DNA from: Acetobacter syzygii
GTDB lineage: Bacteria; Pseudomonadota; Alphaproteobacteria; Acetobacterales; Acetobacteraceae
Assembly: GCF_000964225.1 (NCBI RefSeq)
Contig: NZ_BAMZ01000012.1
Coordinates: forward strand, 1 to 64,000
Reading direction: 5' to 3'
Length of the DNA stretch: 64,000 nt
Shown here in pieces: positions 57,282-64,000 of the stretch. Positions within the stretch are counted from its first letter, which is position 1. Each line of letters starts with the position of its first letter. A program made the position numbers and the translations under genes. The notes under the pieces were generated by a model. It did not search any database and was not told the DNA's origin. It worked only from the letters and a program-made list of their open reading frames with translations.

Positions 57282-59738
57282 ATGCGAGAGAGCAATAAGA
57301 GGTTATTTTCAATTATAACCTCAGCCTTACTGGCTCTTATCGGGCTTTTCCTGTTTTTTGGAGGGGCAGAGCTGCTCATCCTTGGAGGATCCTGGTTCTA
57401 TATTCTGGCTGGCGGTGTTATGCTCGCCGCAGCTTTTAGCGGCTTCAAAAACCCCAAACTGGCTTCCCGCCTGTATGCGGCCCTACTGCTGGTAGCGACT
57501 CTTTGGTCACTGCTGGAAGTCGGGTTTAATATATGGGGGCTGGAAGTCCGTCTGTTTACACTGATCGGCCTTGGTGCATGGCTCCTGCTGCCATGGGTCT
57601 GGCGGACAGGTGCCGACTGGCTGACAGACAAGCGTGAGGTATTGGGTGCCGTTGCTGTTTCCACTCTAGTTGTGGTGGCCAGCTGCTTTGCATCCTATTC
57701 CATCAATGGCACAGTCCCGGAAGCGCGTATGGCCGCACAGGGCCAGAGCGACGCAACATCTAACGGAGTAGCCGATGCAGACTGGTCTGCTTACGGGCGC
57801 ACTGTTGGAGGAGATCGATACTCTCCGGTTGGTCAGATCACACCAGCGAACATCAGCCACCTCAAGCGTGCATGGATGACCCGTACAGGCGACGTGCAAC
57901 AAGATGGGGAAGGGACTGTTGCTGGTCCGGATCAGGGGCATGAGTTCAATTTGGAACTGACCCCGATCAAAGTAGGTGACACGCTGTACATGTGCACACC
58001 GCACAGCTGGGTCATGGCGGTAGATGCCCTGACGGGTAAGGTCAAATGGAAATTTGATTCTAAACCGGCAACGGCTGACCTGGATAAAAACGTCTATCTA
58101 GCTTGCCGGGGCGTGTCTTACTACCACATCCCTGATGAAATCCAGACAAGCTGCCGTAACCGCATTTACTCCCCGGTTGCAGATGTACGGATGGTCGCTG
58201 TGAATGCAGAAACCGGCCAGCCTTGCGATGACTTTGGTGATCACGGCTTTATCTCGCTGCGGGATTATCTGGGGCATGTCCCCCACGGCTTCCACTTTGT
58301 TACATCACCGCCAATGGTGGCAAAAAATCGTCTGATTACTGGTGGCTGGATCTTTGATAATCAGGCCAACTTTGAGCCATCTGGTGCCATACGTGCATTC
58401 AATGCCACCACCGGTGCGATTGAATGGGCATGGGACGTTGGGCACAACCCCGAAACATGGAAACCCGGCCCGAACGATGAACTGACGCGTGACACGCCCA
58501 ACGCTTGGGGTGTTTACACGGCAGACCTTGACCTTGGTCTGGTTTATATTCCAACTGGTAACTCTCCGCCGGACAACTGGGGTGGCTCACGCCGTCCGTT
58601 TGATGATGCATCTTCGAGTGCGACCGTCGCTCTCGATATTGAAACCGGTGAACGCCGCTGGATTTACCAGACAGTGCACCACGACCTGTGGGACATGGAT
58701 ATTCCGTCTGGCCCATCCATGGTTGATCTGCCGGGCCCGAACGGGGAAAATATTCCGGCTCTTGTGCAGAGCACCAAACGCGGCGAGTTTTTTGTTCTTG
58801 ACCGTCGCACCGGTGAACCTGTTCCGGGTTATCCTGTGGCAGAAAAACCTGTACCAACGGCAGGTCACGCGCCGGATGACCGTGTGTCTCCCACACAGCC
58901 TTACCCCACGGCCATGCCTTCCCTTACGCCGCCTGATCTGAAAGAAGCGGATATGTGGGGTGCAACGCTACTGGACCAGATGATCTGCCGCATCCAGTAT
59001 CGTCAATCAGCTTATGAGGGACAGTTTACACCACCACATGTTGGCAAAACGACCATTGTCTATCCCGCTTTCTATGGCGTTGTAGACTGGCAGGGTATTA
59101 CCATTGATCCGCAGCGTAAGCTCCTGCTGGCCAATGCAAGCTACTTGCCATTCCGCATCCGTCTGGAAAAACGCCAGACATTGGAAGCTCCAGGAACACT
59201 GCCCAAATGGGATGGTAAAGGTGAAGAACCGGCAGCCAAAGGTGATGCCCTCTCGGTCTCTCCTGATTACGGCACGCCATATATTGCCTACACCAACCCT
59301 TGGCTGAATCCGCTGCAGATCCCTTGCAAAGGACCAGTATGGGGCACGCTGACTGCAATCGATCTTGTGAGCAAAAAAATCGTGTGGCAGCACCCAGTTG
59401 GAACAACCCGCGATACAGGGCCTTTCCGGACCCACAACAACCTGCCTCTGCCTACGGGTATGTATAATATTGGCGGGAACATTGTGACCAAGGGTGGTGT
59501 TGTGTTCATGGGCGCGACTGCGGACGATTATCTGCGTGGCTTTGACCTTGCTACCGGTAAAGTCATCTGGAGCGACCGTCTGCCAGCTGGTGGTCAGGCC
59601 ACCCCGATGTCCTACGAAGCCGGTGGTAAACAATATGTTGTGATGGCCGCTGGTGGTCACGGGGGCCTTGGCACCCGAAGCGGTGATTACATCATTGCTT
59701 ACACGCTTGATGGCACACAGGGCTCCAAAGCCCAGTAA
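57282..59738 (+). CDS. Membrane-bound PQQ-dependent dehydrogenase (glucose/quinate/shikimate family)
   Basis: An 818-aa quinoprotein that oxidises a sugar or cyclic alcohol in the periplasm and passes electrons to ubiquinone. Five N-terminal hydrophobic helices (about 10-145, e.g. ALIGLFLFFGGAELLILGGSWFYI) anchor it. The rest is an eight-bladed PQQ propeller with SAYGRTVGGDRYSPVGQI, YLACRGVSYY, TVHHDLWDMDIPSGP and a final LPAGGQATPMSYEAGGKQYVV. Length matches E. coli Gcd (796 aa). The ATG at 57282 precedes the first helix directly; longer upstream frames are not supported. Which substrate, glucose (gcd) or quinate (quiA), cannot be decided by eye. Adjacent OMP gene 59809 resembles the partner porin seen with quinoproteins. 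Confidence 0.93.
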   Translation: MRESNKRLFSIITSALLALIGLFLFFGGAELLILGGSWFYILAGGVMLAAAFSGFKNPKLASRLYAALLLVATLWSLLEVGFNIWGLEVRLFTLIGLGAWLLLPWVWRTGADWLTDKREVLGAVAVSTLVVVASCFASYSINGTVPEARMAAQGQSDATSNGVADADWSAYGRTVGGDRYSPVGQITPANISHLKRAWMTRTGDVQQDGEGTVAGPDQGHEFNLELTPIKVGDTLYMCTPHSWVMAVDALTGKVKWKFDSKPATADLDKNVYLACRGVSYYHIPDEIQTSCRNRIYSPVADVRMVAVNAETGQPCDDFGDHGFISLRDYLGHVPHGFHFVTSPPMVAKNRLITGGWIFDNQANFEPSGAIRAFNATTGAIEWAWDVGHNPETWKPGPNDELTRDTPNAWGVYTADLDLGLVYIPTGNSPPDNWGGSRRPFDDASSSATVALDIETGERRWIYQTVHHDLWDMDIPSGPSMVDLPGPNGENIPALVQSTKRGEFFVLDRRTGEPVPGYPVAEKPVPTAGHAPDDRVSPTQPYPTAMPSLTPPDLKEADMWGATLLDQMICRIQYRQSAYEGQFTPPHVGKTTIVYPAFYGVVDWQGITIDPQRKLLLANASYLPFRIRLEKRQTLEAPGTLPKWDGKGEEPAAKGDALSVSPDYGTPYIAYTNPWLNPLQIPCKGPVWGTLTAIDLVSKKIVWQHPVGTTRDTGPFRTHNNLPLPTGMYNIGGNIVTKGGVVFMGATADDYLRGFDLATGKVIWSDRLPAGGQATPMSYEAGGKQYVVMAAGGHGGLGTRSGDYIIAYTLDGTQGSKAQ

Positions 59739-59752
59739 CTGTGTATTCCATG

Positions 59753-59781
59753 TGGGGCTCCTGATTTATTCTGGAGCCCCA
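59753..59781 (+). terminator. Hairpin terminator after the PQQ dehydrogenase
   Basis: TGGGGCTCC (59753-59761) and GGAGCCCCA (59773-59781) form a perfect 9-bp stem, followed by TTACTTT. It may attenuate read-through into the outer-membrane gene, which starts 28 bases on. Confidence 0.7.
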
Positions 59782-59808
59782 TTACTTTCATATACGGAAA
59801 TCCGTCTG

Positions 59809-60699
59809 ATGCATCTGACAGAAAAGCCAGAGCGGCTGCGCTCTCTGCTTCGCCTCGTCATACCTGGTGTGGTTCTGGTTTATGCGTCCTCGGCCCATGC
59901 GGCTGATGTAACGCTCGGCATTATTGGACCGCACGAGTATGATTTGCCGGTTGATTTTAAACCATTCAACGTACTGGTACAGTATGGTGATGGAAATGCC
60001 GCTGGCAGCACATATAATAGCCTAGGCCAACGTCAGGCCCGGGGTGGTAGCCATACATGGGCGGGCATGACCAAATATGTGCATTTCCGTAGCTTCGAGG
60101 CCATTCCACACGTTGGGTTTGCATTCGAACTCATCCAGTCGGAAAGCTATACTCTGGCTAATGGTACGGATTACGGTGGTTTGGGGCCAACTATTGTTGG
60201 ACCAGCGGCATGGTTTAAGCCCAATGCACATAGCACTTTGGGCATACAGACATTTATGCAAACACCTGTAGGTACACGTGATGCCACGTCCCCTCAATAC
60301 TGGTCCAATATATCCAGTATTATTTTTGACTACGAATGGGATCACTTTAGTTTTGATGGTGATCTTGGTACAGTTGTTGGTTCTACCAAACATGTAAAAG
60401 GCCAGCACAGCTATTCGCCCGGAGTGGTTTTTTATTCCAATTTGCGATTTAGCTGGAAAGCGACCAAAAAGCTGGAGCCATTTTTGGCACTTGACTGGCA
60501 GAATGTGACTGGCACTTATGATAATACCACCAAGCGTTACCTGGATGATTCAAATAGTAGGGAAACCACTCTCGGGCTTGGACTTATGTACAATGTTTCT
60601 CAGCATATTTCTATTACAGGGCGTTACTCTCATTCGCTTGAAGCGCGCAATACGCCAGAAACAAACGCCTACTACGTAAAATTTGTCTATCTGTGGTAA
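59809..60699 (+). CDS. Outer-membrane transporter-like beta-barrel protein
   Basis: A 296-aa precursor with a signal peptide (about 1-31, ending SSAHA) and a beta-barrel of 10-12 strands, ending in VKFVYLW with aromatic C-terminus. Strand motifs such as FGFAFELIQSES-type and GLGPTIVGPAAWFKPNAHSTLGIQTFMQTP resemble the MetA-pathway (Phenol_MetA_deg) outer-membrane family. Starts at ATG 59809. It lies directly downstream of the PQQ dehydrogenase, behind a terminator-like hairpin, so it may import the dehydrogenase substrate or export its product. Confidence 0.85.
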   Translation: MHLTEKPERLRSLLRLVIPGVVLVYASSAHAADVTLGIIGPHEYDLPVDFKPFNVLVQYGDGNAAGSTYNSLGQRQARGGSHTWAGMTKYVHFRSFEAIPHVGFAFELIQSESYTLANGTDYGGLGPTIVGPAAWFKPNAHSTLGIQTFMQTPVGTRDATSPQYWSNISSIIFDYEWDHFSFDGDLGTVVGSTKHVKGQHSYSPGVVFYSNLRFSWKATKKLEPFLALDWQNVTGTYDNTTKRYLDDSNSRETTLGLGLMYNVSQHISITGRYSHSLEARNTPETNAYYVKFVYLW

Positions 60700-60720
60700 A
60701 CAGAACTGCATAAAAGAGTT

Positions 60721-60739
60721 ATTATTCTTTCAGAATAAT
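60721..60739 (+). terminator. Terminator after the outer-membrane gene
   Basis: ATTATTCT and AGAATAAT form a perfect 8-bp stem with a TTC loop. It is followed by an AT-rich run with TTTTC and TTTTG. Confidence 0.6.
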
Positions 60740-60882
60740 ATAAAATTTTCTTTAAATTTTGTTGTGATATGCAGTATCATAGCAGCCAAACTCCAACCTC
60801 ATAGCTTGTTATCAAGCGAAAAAGGATAAAAACGGGTTAATTGGTGAAACACTGCATGAATGGCAACTGGAGTAGGGGCGAT

Positions 60883-61824
60883 ATGGCAGAGGACGATATT
60901 CTGCCACGTCCGATCGACCAAAATACTCCGACAACAAGCGACGTACGCATCCAACAATCTTGGGAGCGCTGTGCTTCTGCCTATAATATGGACCCCGCAC
61001 AGGGGTGGATAGCCGATGTATTATCGGGCGCAGAATTCCGGCAGGCAAGTGGCCGTTCGGCCTTACTCCTTAAATCTGCTATGGGAGAAATGCGTCGCCT
61101 TTTTGATCTCGTGCAGGGTATGGGCTTGATGGTGCTTCTCGCCGACCCAGATGCTACAATTTTAGCCCGTTGCGCGGATGAAACCCATTTATCAGTCTGC
61201 CGTCGGTTACATTTGCGAAAAGGAGCCATCTGGCATGAATCCGCTGCTGGCACGAATGGTGTCGGCACATGCGTAAAAGAAAAATGTCCTATATTCTTGG
61301 GTCAGGGCGAACACTGGCGTTTCTGCTTTTCGTTACTAGCAAGCTATGCTGCTCCAGTTTTTGATGCCCAAGGGCGTGTGGCTGGAGCACTGAACTTAGC
61401 GGCTTTTAGTGGCAATACAACCAAACCGTATGCTGCATTAGTTATGGAAACCCTACTCCAATCCGGCAGGCGCATAGAAGAGCAACTCTTTCGTGCCCAT
61501 TATGCGGGGCATAAAATTTTAACCTTAGGTCCTGCGGAGGGATGTTCCTCTCCCTTGGTTGCTTTGAATACCGACGGGGAAGTCACTGGGGCAACGCACT
61601 CCAGTCGGATGTTAATGGGCTGGACGGATGACATGATCAAAGATCATCCCAATCTTTTAACAGAACTGGAATCTGGAACAGAAATAAGTTTGCAAAAAGC
61701 AGAAGAAAGCGTTGTTCGTTCTGTATTAGCGACCAGTCATGGTAACGTCGCTGCCACGGCCCGCAGCTTGGGTATTAGCCGCGCAACGCTCTATCGTAAG
61801 ATGAAAGCTCTTAATATTCAGTAA
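60883..61824 (+). CDS. AcoR-like regulator: GAF domain and Fis HTH, no AAA+ domain
   Basis: A 313-aa transcription regulator. The N-terminal part resembles AcoR (QQSWERCASAYNMDP, then a GAF domain about 60-190 with IWHESAAGTNGVGTCV and YAAPVFDAQGRVAGALNLA). The C-terminus ends in a Fis-type HTH (HGNVAATARSLGISRATLYRKMKAL). The sigma54-activating AAA+ domain that normally lies between them is missing; instead a weak PAS-like stretch (VALNTDGEVTGATH) is present. It may thus regulate sigma70 promoters. The start ATG at 60883 follows GGAGTAGGGG. Effector and target are unknown; the adjacent PQQ dehydrogenase operon is the nearest candidate. Confidence 0.88.
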   Translation: MAEDDILPRPIDQNTPTTSDVRIQQSWERCASAYNMDPAQGWIADVLSGAEFRQASGRSALLLKSAMGEMRRLFDLVQGMGLMVLLADPDATILARCADETHLSVCRRLHLRKGAIWHESAAGTNGVGTCVKEKCPIFLGQGEHWRFCFSLLASYAAPVFDAQGRVAGALNLAAFSGNTTKPYAALVMETLLQSGRRIEEQLFRAHYAGHKILTLGPAEGCSSPLVALNTDGEVTGATHSSRMLMGWTDDMIKDHPNLLTELESGTEISLQKAEESVVRSVLATSHGNVAATARSLGISRATLYRKMKALNIQ

Positions 61825-61899
61825 AATCAATCAAACGCTTAACACCCGATATGTATTTGACTTACGGATAAGCTCTCTGAAAAATCGTAATACAACTCA

Positions 61900-62457
61900 T
61901 TATGGTTGACTACGCATGGCTACAGGGAAATCAAATACAACAGCTTGCGCAATATATGCACCGGCAAAATGTTTAAACGCATCATGTGCGGGGTCAAAGT
62001 ATCGTATGTCAGTTACAATCGGACGACCCACATAAAAATTACGATCTCCTTCAGAAGCAAATGTAACCAGATAACCTTGCTCTAAACCAATATCTGCATT
62101 TTCGCCGCTTATTTGAGGTCCAGTTTCCAGCGAGAGAATAACCTTTTTCCCATCCATCCGATGTGAAAGCTCGGCCAGCTCCATAAATCGTTTTGTAACC
62201 TCAAAACGTTCCGCTCGTGTAGTCTGTGGTTTAAAGCGGAACATAACCATGTGCCGGATTGTGCCGGGCTTAAAGTCAGGTGCAGTAAAACGCACCTGAC
62301 CAACCCTACGCATCTCTGCTTGCACTTGCTGCGCGGCTAAATCCAAAGGAGCAGCCAAAACGCTCGCCTTTATGCACAAGGAACTTGTTGCATAAAGGCC
62401 CGCACAAAACATCCCGAGAATTAATTTATATTGCATAATTTTGCTCAATAAAAACAT
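61900..62457 (-). CDS. Exported Dabb (stress-responsive A/B barrel) protein
   Basis: A 185-aa protein with an N-terminal signal peptide (hydrophobic YKLILGMFCAGLYATSSLC) and a Dabb/ferredoxin-like alpha-beta domain from about residue 65: RHMVMFRFKP, LSLETGPQISGENADIGLEQGYLVTFASEGD, and AYIAQAVVFDFP. Cytosolic Dabb proteins function in aromatic polyketide or stress processes; exported ones are uncharacterised. It ends 27 bases before, and lies downstream of, the aldo/keto reductase gene on the same strand, so the two may be co-transcribed. Confidence 0.85.
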   Translation of the reverse strand: MFLLSKIMQYKLILGMFCAGLYATSSLCIKASVLAAPLDLAAQQVQAEMRRVGQVRFTAPDFKPGTIRHMVMFRFKPQTTRAERFEVTKRFMELAELSHRMDGKKVILSLETGPQISGENADIGLEQGYLVTFASEGDRNFYVGRPIVTDIRYFDPAHDAFKHFAGAYIAQAVVFDFPVAMRSQP

Positions 62458-62483
62458 CAATAGGGCAGGCGGCTTAACTACAG

Positions 62484-63530
62484 TCAGGGGGCTGGGTTTG
62501 AGTGAATCTGATGAATGGCATTTATTTGTGTTTCCAACTCAGATGTAATGGGCAGATCCAACGACCCCAGAAGAGTTTTAAGCTGAGTTATGCTTGTCGC
62601 TCCAATAATATTTGACGTAACAAATGCTCGGCTCGTAACAAACGCAACGGCCAGTTGAATGGGGTTGATCCCTTCGCGCTGAGCAAGCGCGTGATATGCA
62701 ATAATGGCCTCATCGACCCCCGGCTTCTCATAACGTTGAGCGCGATTGAAAAGAGTAGTACGTGCACCAGCTGGCCTGGCACCATTTAGGTATTTCCCGG
62801 TCAGGTAGCCTTGTGCCAACGGCGAATACGCCAGCAACCCTACACGCTCCTGCATGGCCATTTCGGCCAGACCAATTTCAAACGTCCGATTTATCAAGTT
62901 ATATGCGTTCTGAATGGAAGCAACACGAGGTAGTCCGGTTTTGGAAGCCGTTAGAAAACTGGCTACTCCCCATGCCGTTTCATTTGAAAGTCCGACATGG
63001 CGAATTTTCCCTTCGCAAACAAGGTCTCCCAACACTCCTAATGTTTCCTCAACAGATATGGATTCATCTGATGGCAAATCTTTAAACGTGGTGCCACCGT
63101 CCCCAAACAAAGGAACTCTTCGGTCTGGCCAATGCAGTTGATATAGATCTATATAATCTGTTCCAAGCCGACGTAGCGAACCTTCCAAGGCATAGCGGAT
63201 CTGCCTAGGACTCAGGCGCGCCTGCTCTTCCTCAGGTCTAAGCCATGGAAATGAGGAACGCCCGGCAACTTTGCTGGCAATAATCAGTTTATCTCGACCA
63301 CCGCGTTCTTTTAACCAGTTTCCAATAATGCTCTCTGTTGCACCATATGTTTCTGCTCGAGGAGGAATGGCATAAAGTTCTGCGGTATCAATAAAATTAA
63401 TACCATGGTCCACAGCCGTATCGAGCTGCGCATGTCCTTCAGCTTGTGTATTCTGCTGACCAAACGTCATTGTGCCAAGGCAGAGTTCACTCACCATAAT
63501 GCCTGTACGGCCAAGTTCACGCTTATCCAT
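62484..63530 (-). CDS. NADP(H)-dependent aldo/keto reductase (Tas-like)
   Basis: A 348-aa TIM-barrel reductase. The catalytic tetrad is D48 and Y53 in FIDTAELYAIPP, K87 in IASKVAG and H133 in LYQLHWPDR. The C-terminal coenzyme-binding segment (VTSNIIGATS) is present. Length and the ETYGATESIIGNWL segment match the Tas/AKR11-12 group. It should reduce aldehydes or ketones with NADPH, though the substrate is unknown. The ATG at 63530 starts the conserved MDKRELGRTG; an upstream frame to 63572 adds nothing conserved. It is followed by the Dabb gene. Confidence 0.93.
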   Translation of the reverse strand: MDKRELGRTGIMVSELCLGTMTFGQQNTQAEGHAQLDTAVDHGINFIDTAELYAIPPRAETYGATESIIGNWLKERGGRDKLIIASKVAGRSSFPWLRPEEEQARLSPRQIRYALEGSLRRLGTDYIDLYQLHWPDRRVPLFGDGGTTFKDLPSDESISVEETLGVLGDLVCEGKIRHVGLSNETAWGVASFLTASKTGLPRVASIQNAYNLINRTFEIGLAEMAMQERVGLLAYSPLAQGYLTGKYLNGARPAGARTTLFNRAQRYEKPGVDEAIIAYHALAQREGINPIQLAVAFVTSRAFVTSNIIGATSITQLKTLLGSLDLPITSELETQINAIHQIHSNPAP

Positions 63531-63726
63531 TATTATGTGCCCGCTACGTTTATATATAAACCAATATTCCACTTACAATGGAATAAAAACATATTCCAAA
63601 CAACACGAAAACATTCTAAAATGTAAAACATATGTAATATGATAGTGAAAAATTAAATCATCCGTTGAAATTGTAAAATAACTTCCTATTTTATCTGTGG
63701 AATTCTAAAATTTTTTGGAGGACAAT

Positions 63727-64000
63727 ATGCTCACACTTAAAGATATTGCTCGTGAGGTCTCTTCCGTTCATTTACCTAATTATAATCCTTTAAATATTCA
63801 AAAAGGAATTGTGCATTTTGGTGTGGGTAACTTCTTTCGTGCACATGAAGCTTTGTATATTGAAAACATCCTTAAAAAAGAACCAACATGGGGTATTGTG
63901 GGTGTTGGCCTCACAAACGGTGAGCATTCGATTCAAAAAGCAGCCATGTTCAAAGCGCAAGATTGTCTTTACTCGTTAACCGAATGTGCACCAACAGGCG
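63727..64000 (+). CDS. Mannitol dehydrogenase family protein (5' part only)
   Basis: The first 91 codons of a polyol dehydrogenase run off the right edge. The ATG at 63727 follows GGAGGAC. The start MLTLKDIAREVSSVHLPNY is followed by the Rossmann-type GIVHFGVGNFFRAHEALYIE and WGIVGVGL, characteristic of the long-chain mannitol 2-dehydrogenase / fructuronate reductase family (NAD(P)-dependent interconversion of mannitol or arabitol-like polyols with ketoses). Which polyol it uses cannot be told from this fragment. Confidence 0.9.
   Translation, partial: MLTLKDIAREVSSVHLPNYNPLNIQKGIVHFGVGNFFRAHEALYIENILKKEPTWGIVGVGLTNGEHSIQKAAMFKAQDCLYSLTECAPTG

Overview
This window looks like the chromosome of an acetic acid bacterium (Acetobacteraceae, probably Acetobacter or a close relative). 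The evidence is a membrane-bound PQQ dehydrogenase of the glucose/quinate type, a polyol dehydrogenase at the right edge, a lone adenosylcobalamin-dependent ribonucleotide reductase, and a dense, moderately GC set of alphaproteobacterial housekeeping genes (guaB, rsmB, two tRNAs). The genus is inferred from gene content and recalled protein similarity, since no 16S gene is present.

Layout. 0-2.8 kb: a DUF488 gene, an HPP-family membrane protein and a divergent MocR-type regulator. 3.1-11.7 kb: a tightly coupled nine-gene nitrilase / nitrogen-starvation (Nit1C, MSMEG_0565-0572 / Sll0783 type) cluster. It encodes a DsrE-like protein, nitrilase, radical SAM enzyme, GNAT, AIR-synthase-like protein, glycosyltransferase, small MSMEG_0570 protein, flavoprotein and acyl-CoA synthetase. 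11.9-18.8 kb: dialkylglycine decarboxylase with its LysR regulator, catalase, secreted glutaminase and an ABC-F protein. 19.1-20.9 kb: an encapsulin nanocompartment with its DyP peroxidase cargo. 21.3-23.7 kb: class II ribonucleotide reductase behind two NrdR-like boxes. 23.7-31.4 kb: a lipocalin-like protein, two LysR regulators and a MFS/HlyD/OMF tripartite efflux operon ending in an atypical pirin. 31.4-35.3 kb: Na+/H+ antiporter, periplasmic Cu/Zn SOD and a MYG1-family protein. 35.7-39.0 kb: a sulfate-acquisition operon (cysteine-rich leader peptide, small protein, porin, sulfate-binding protein). 39.0-47.5 kb: lactonase, periplasmic peroxiredoxin, an ATP-grasp/alpha-E/transglutaminase/metallopeptidase cluster and a peptide-binding protein. 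47.7-55.1 kb: a small protein, guaB, rsmB, a K+ or Na+/H+ antiporter, L,D-transpeptidase, an orphan response regulator and a DUF1275 protein. 55.2-57.0 kb: tRNA-Val, decayed IS5-family remnants with a duplicated truncated gene, an orphan 135-aa gene and a CAT-anticodon tRNA. 57.3-64 kb: PQQ dehydrogenase plus outer-membrane protein, AcoR-like regulator, Dabb protein, aldo/keto reductase and the start of a mannitol-dehydrogenase-family gene.

The strongest candidate for a poorly understood system is the 3.1-11.7 kb nitrilase cluster. Its MocR regulator gene carries a 10-bp motif (ATATTGTATG or a 9-bp variant) in its own promoter, and the same motif recurs in both orientations in the cluster promoter. 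A second candidate is the 20-codon cysteine-containing leader ORF, followed by a hairpin that covers a Shine-Dalgarno site, ahead of the sulfate operon. Several stress and redox modules (catalase, DyP/encapsulin, SodC, peroxiredoxin) fit a strongly oxidising, acid-producing lifestyle.
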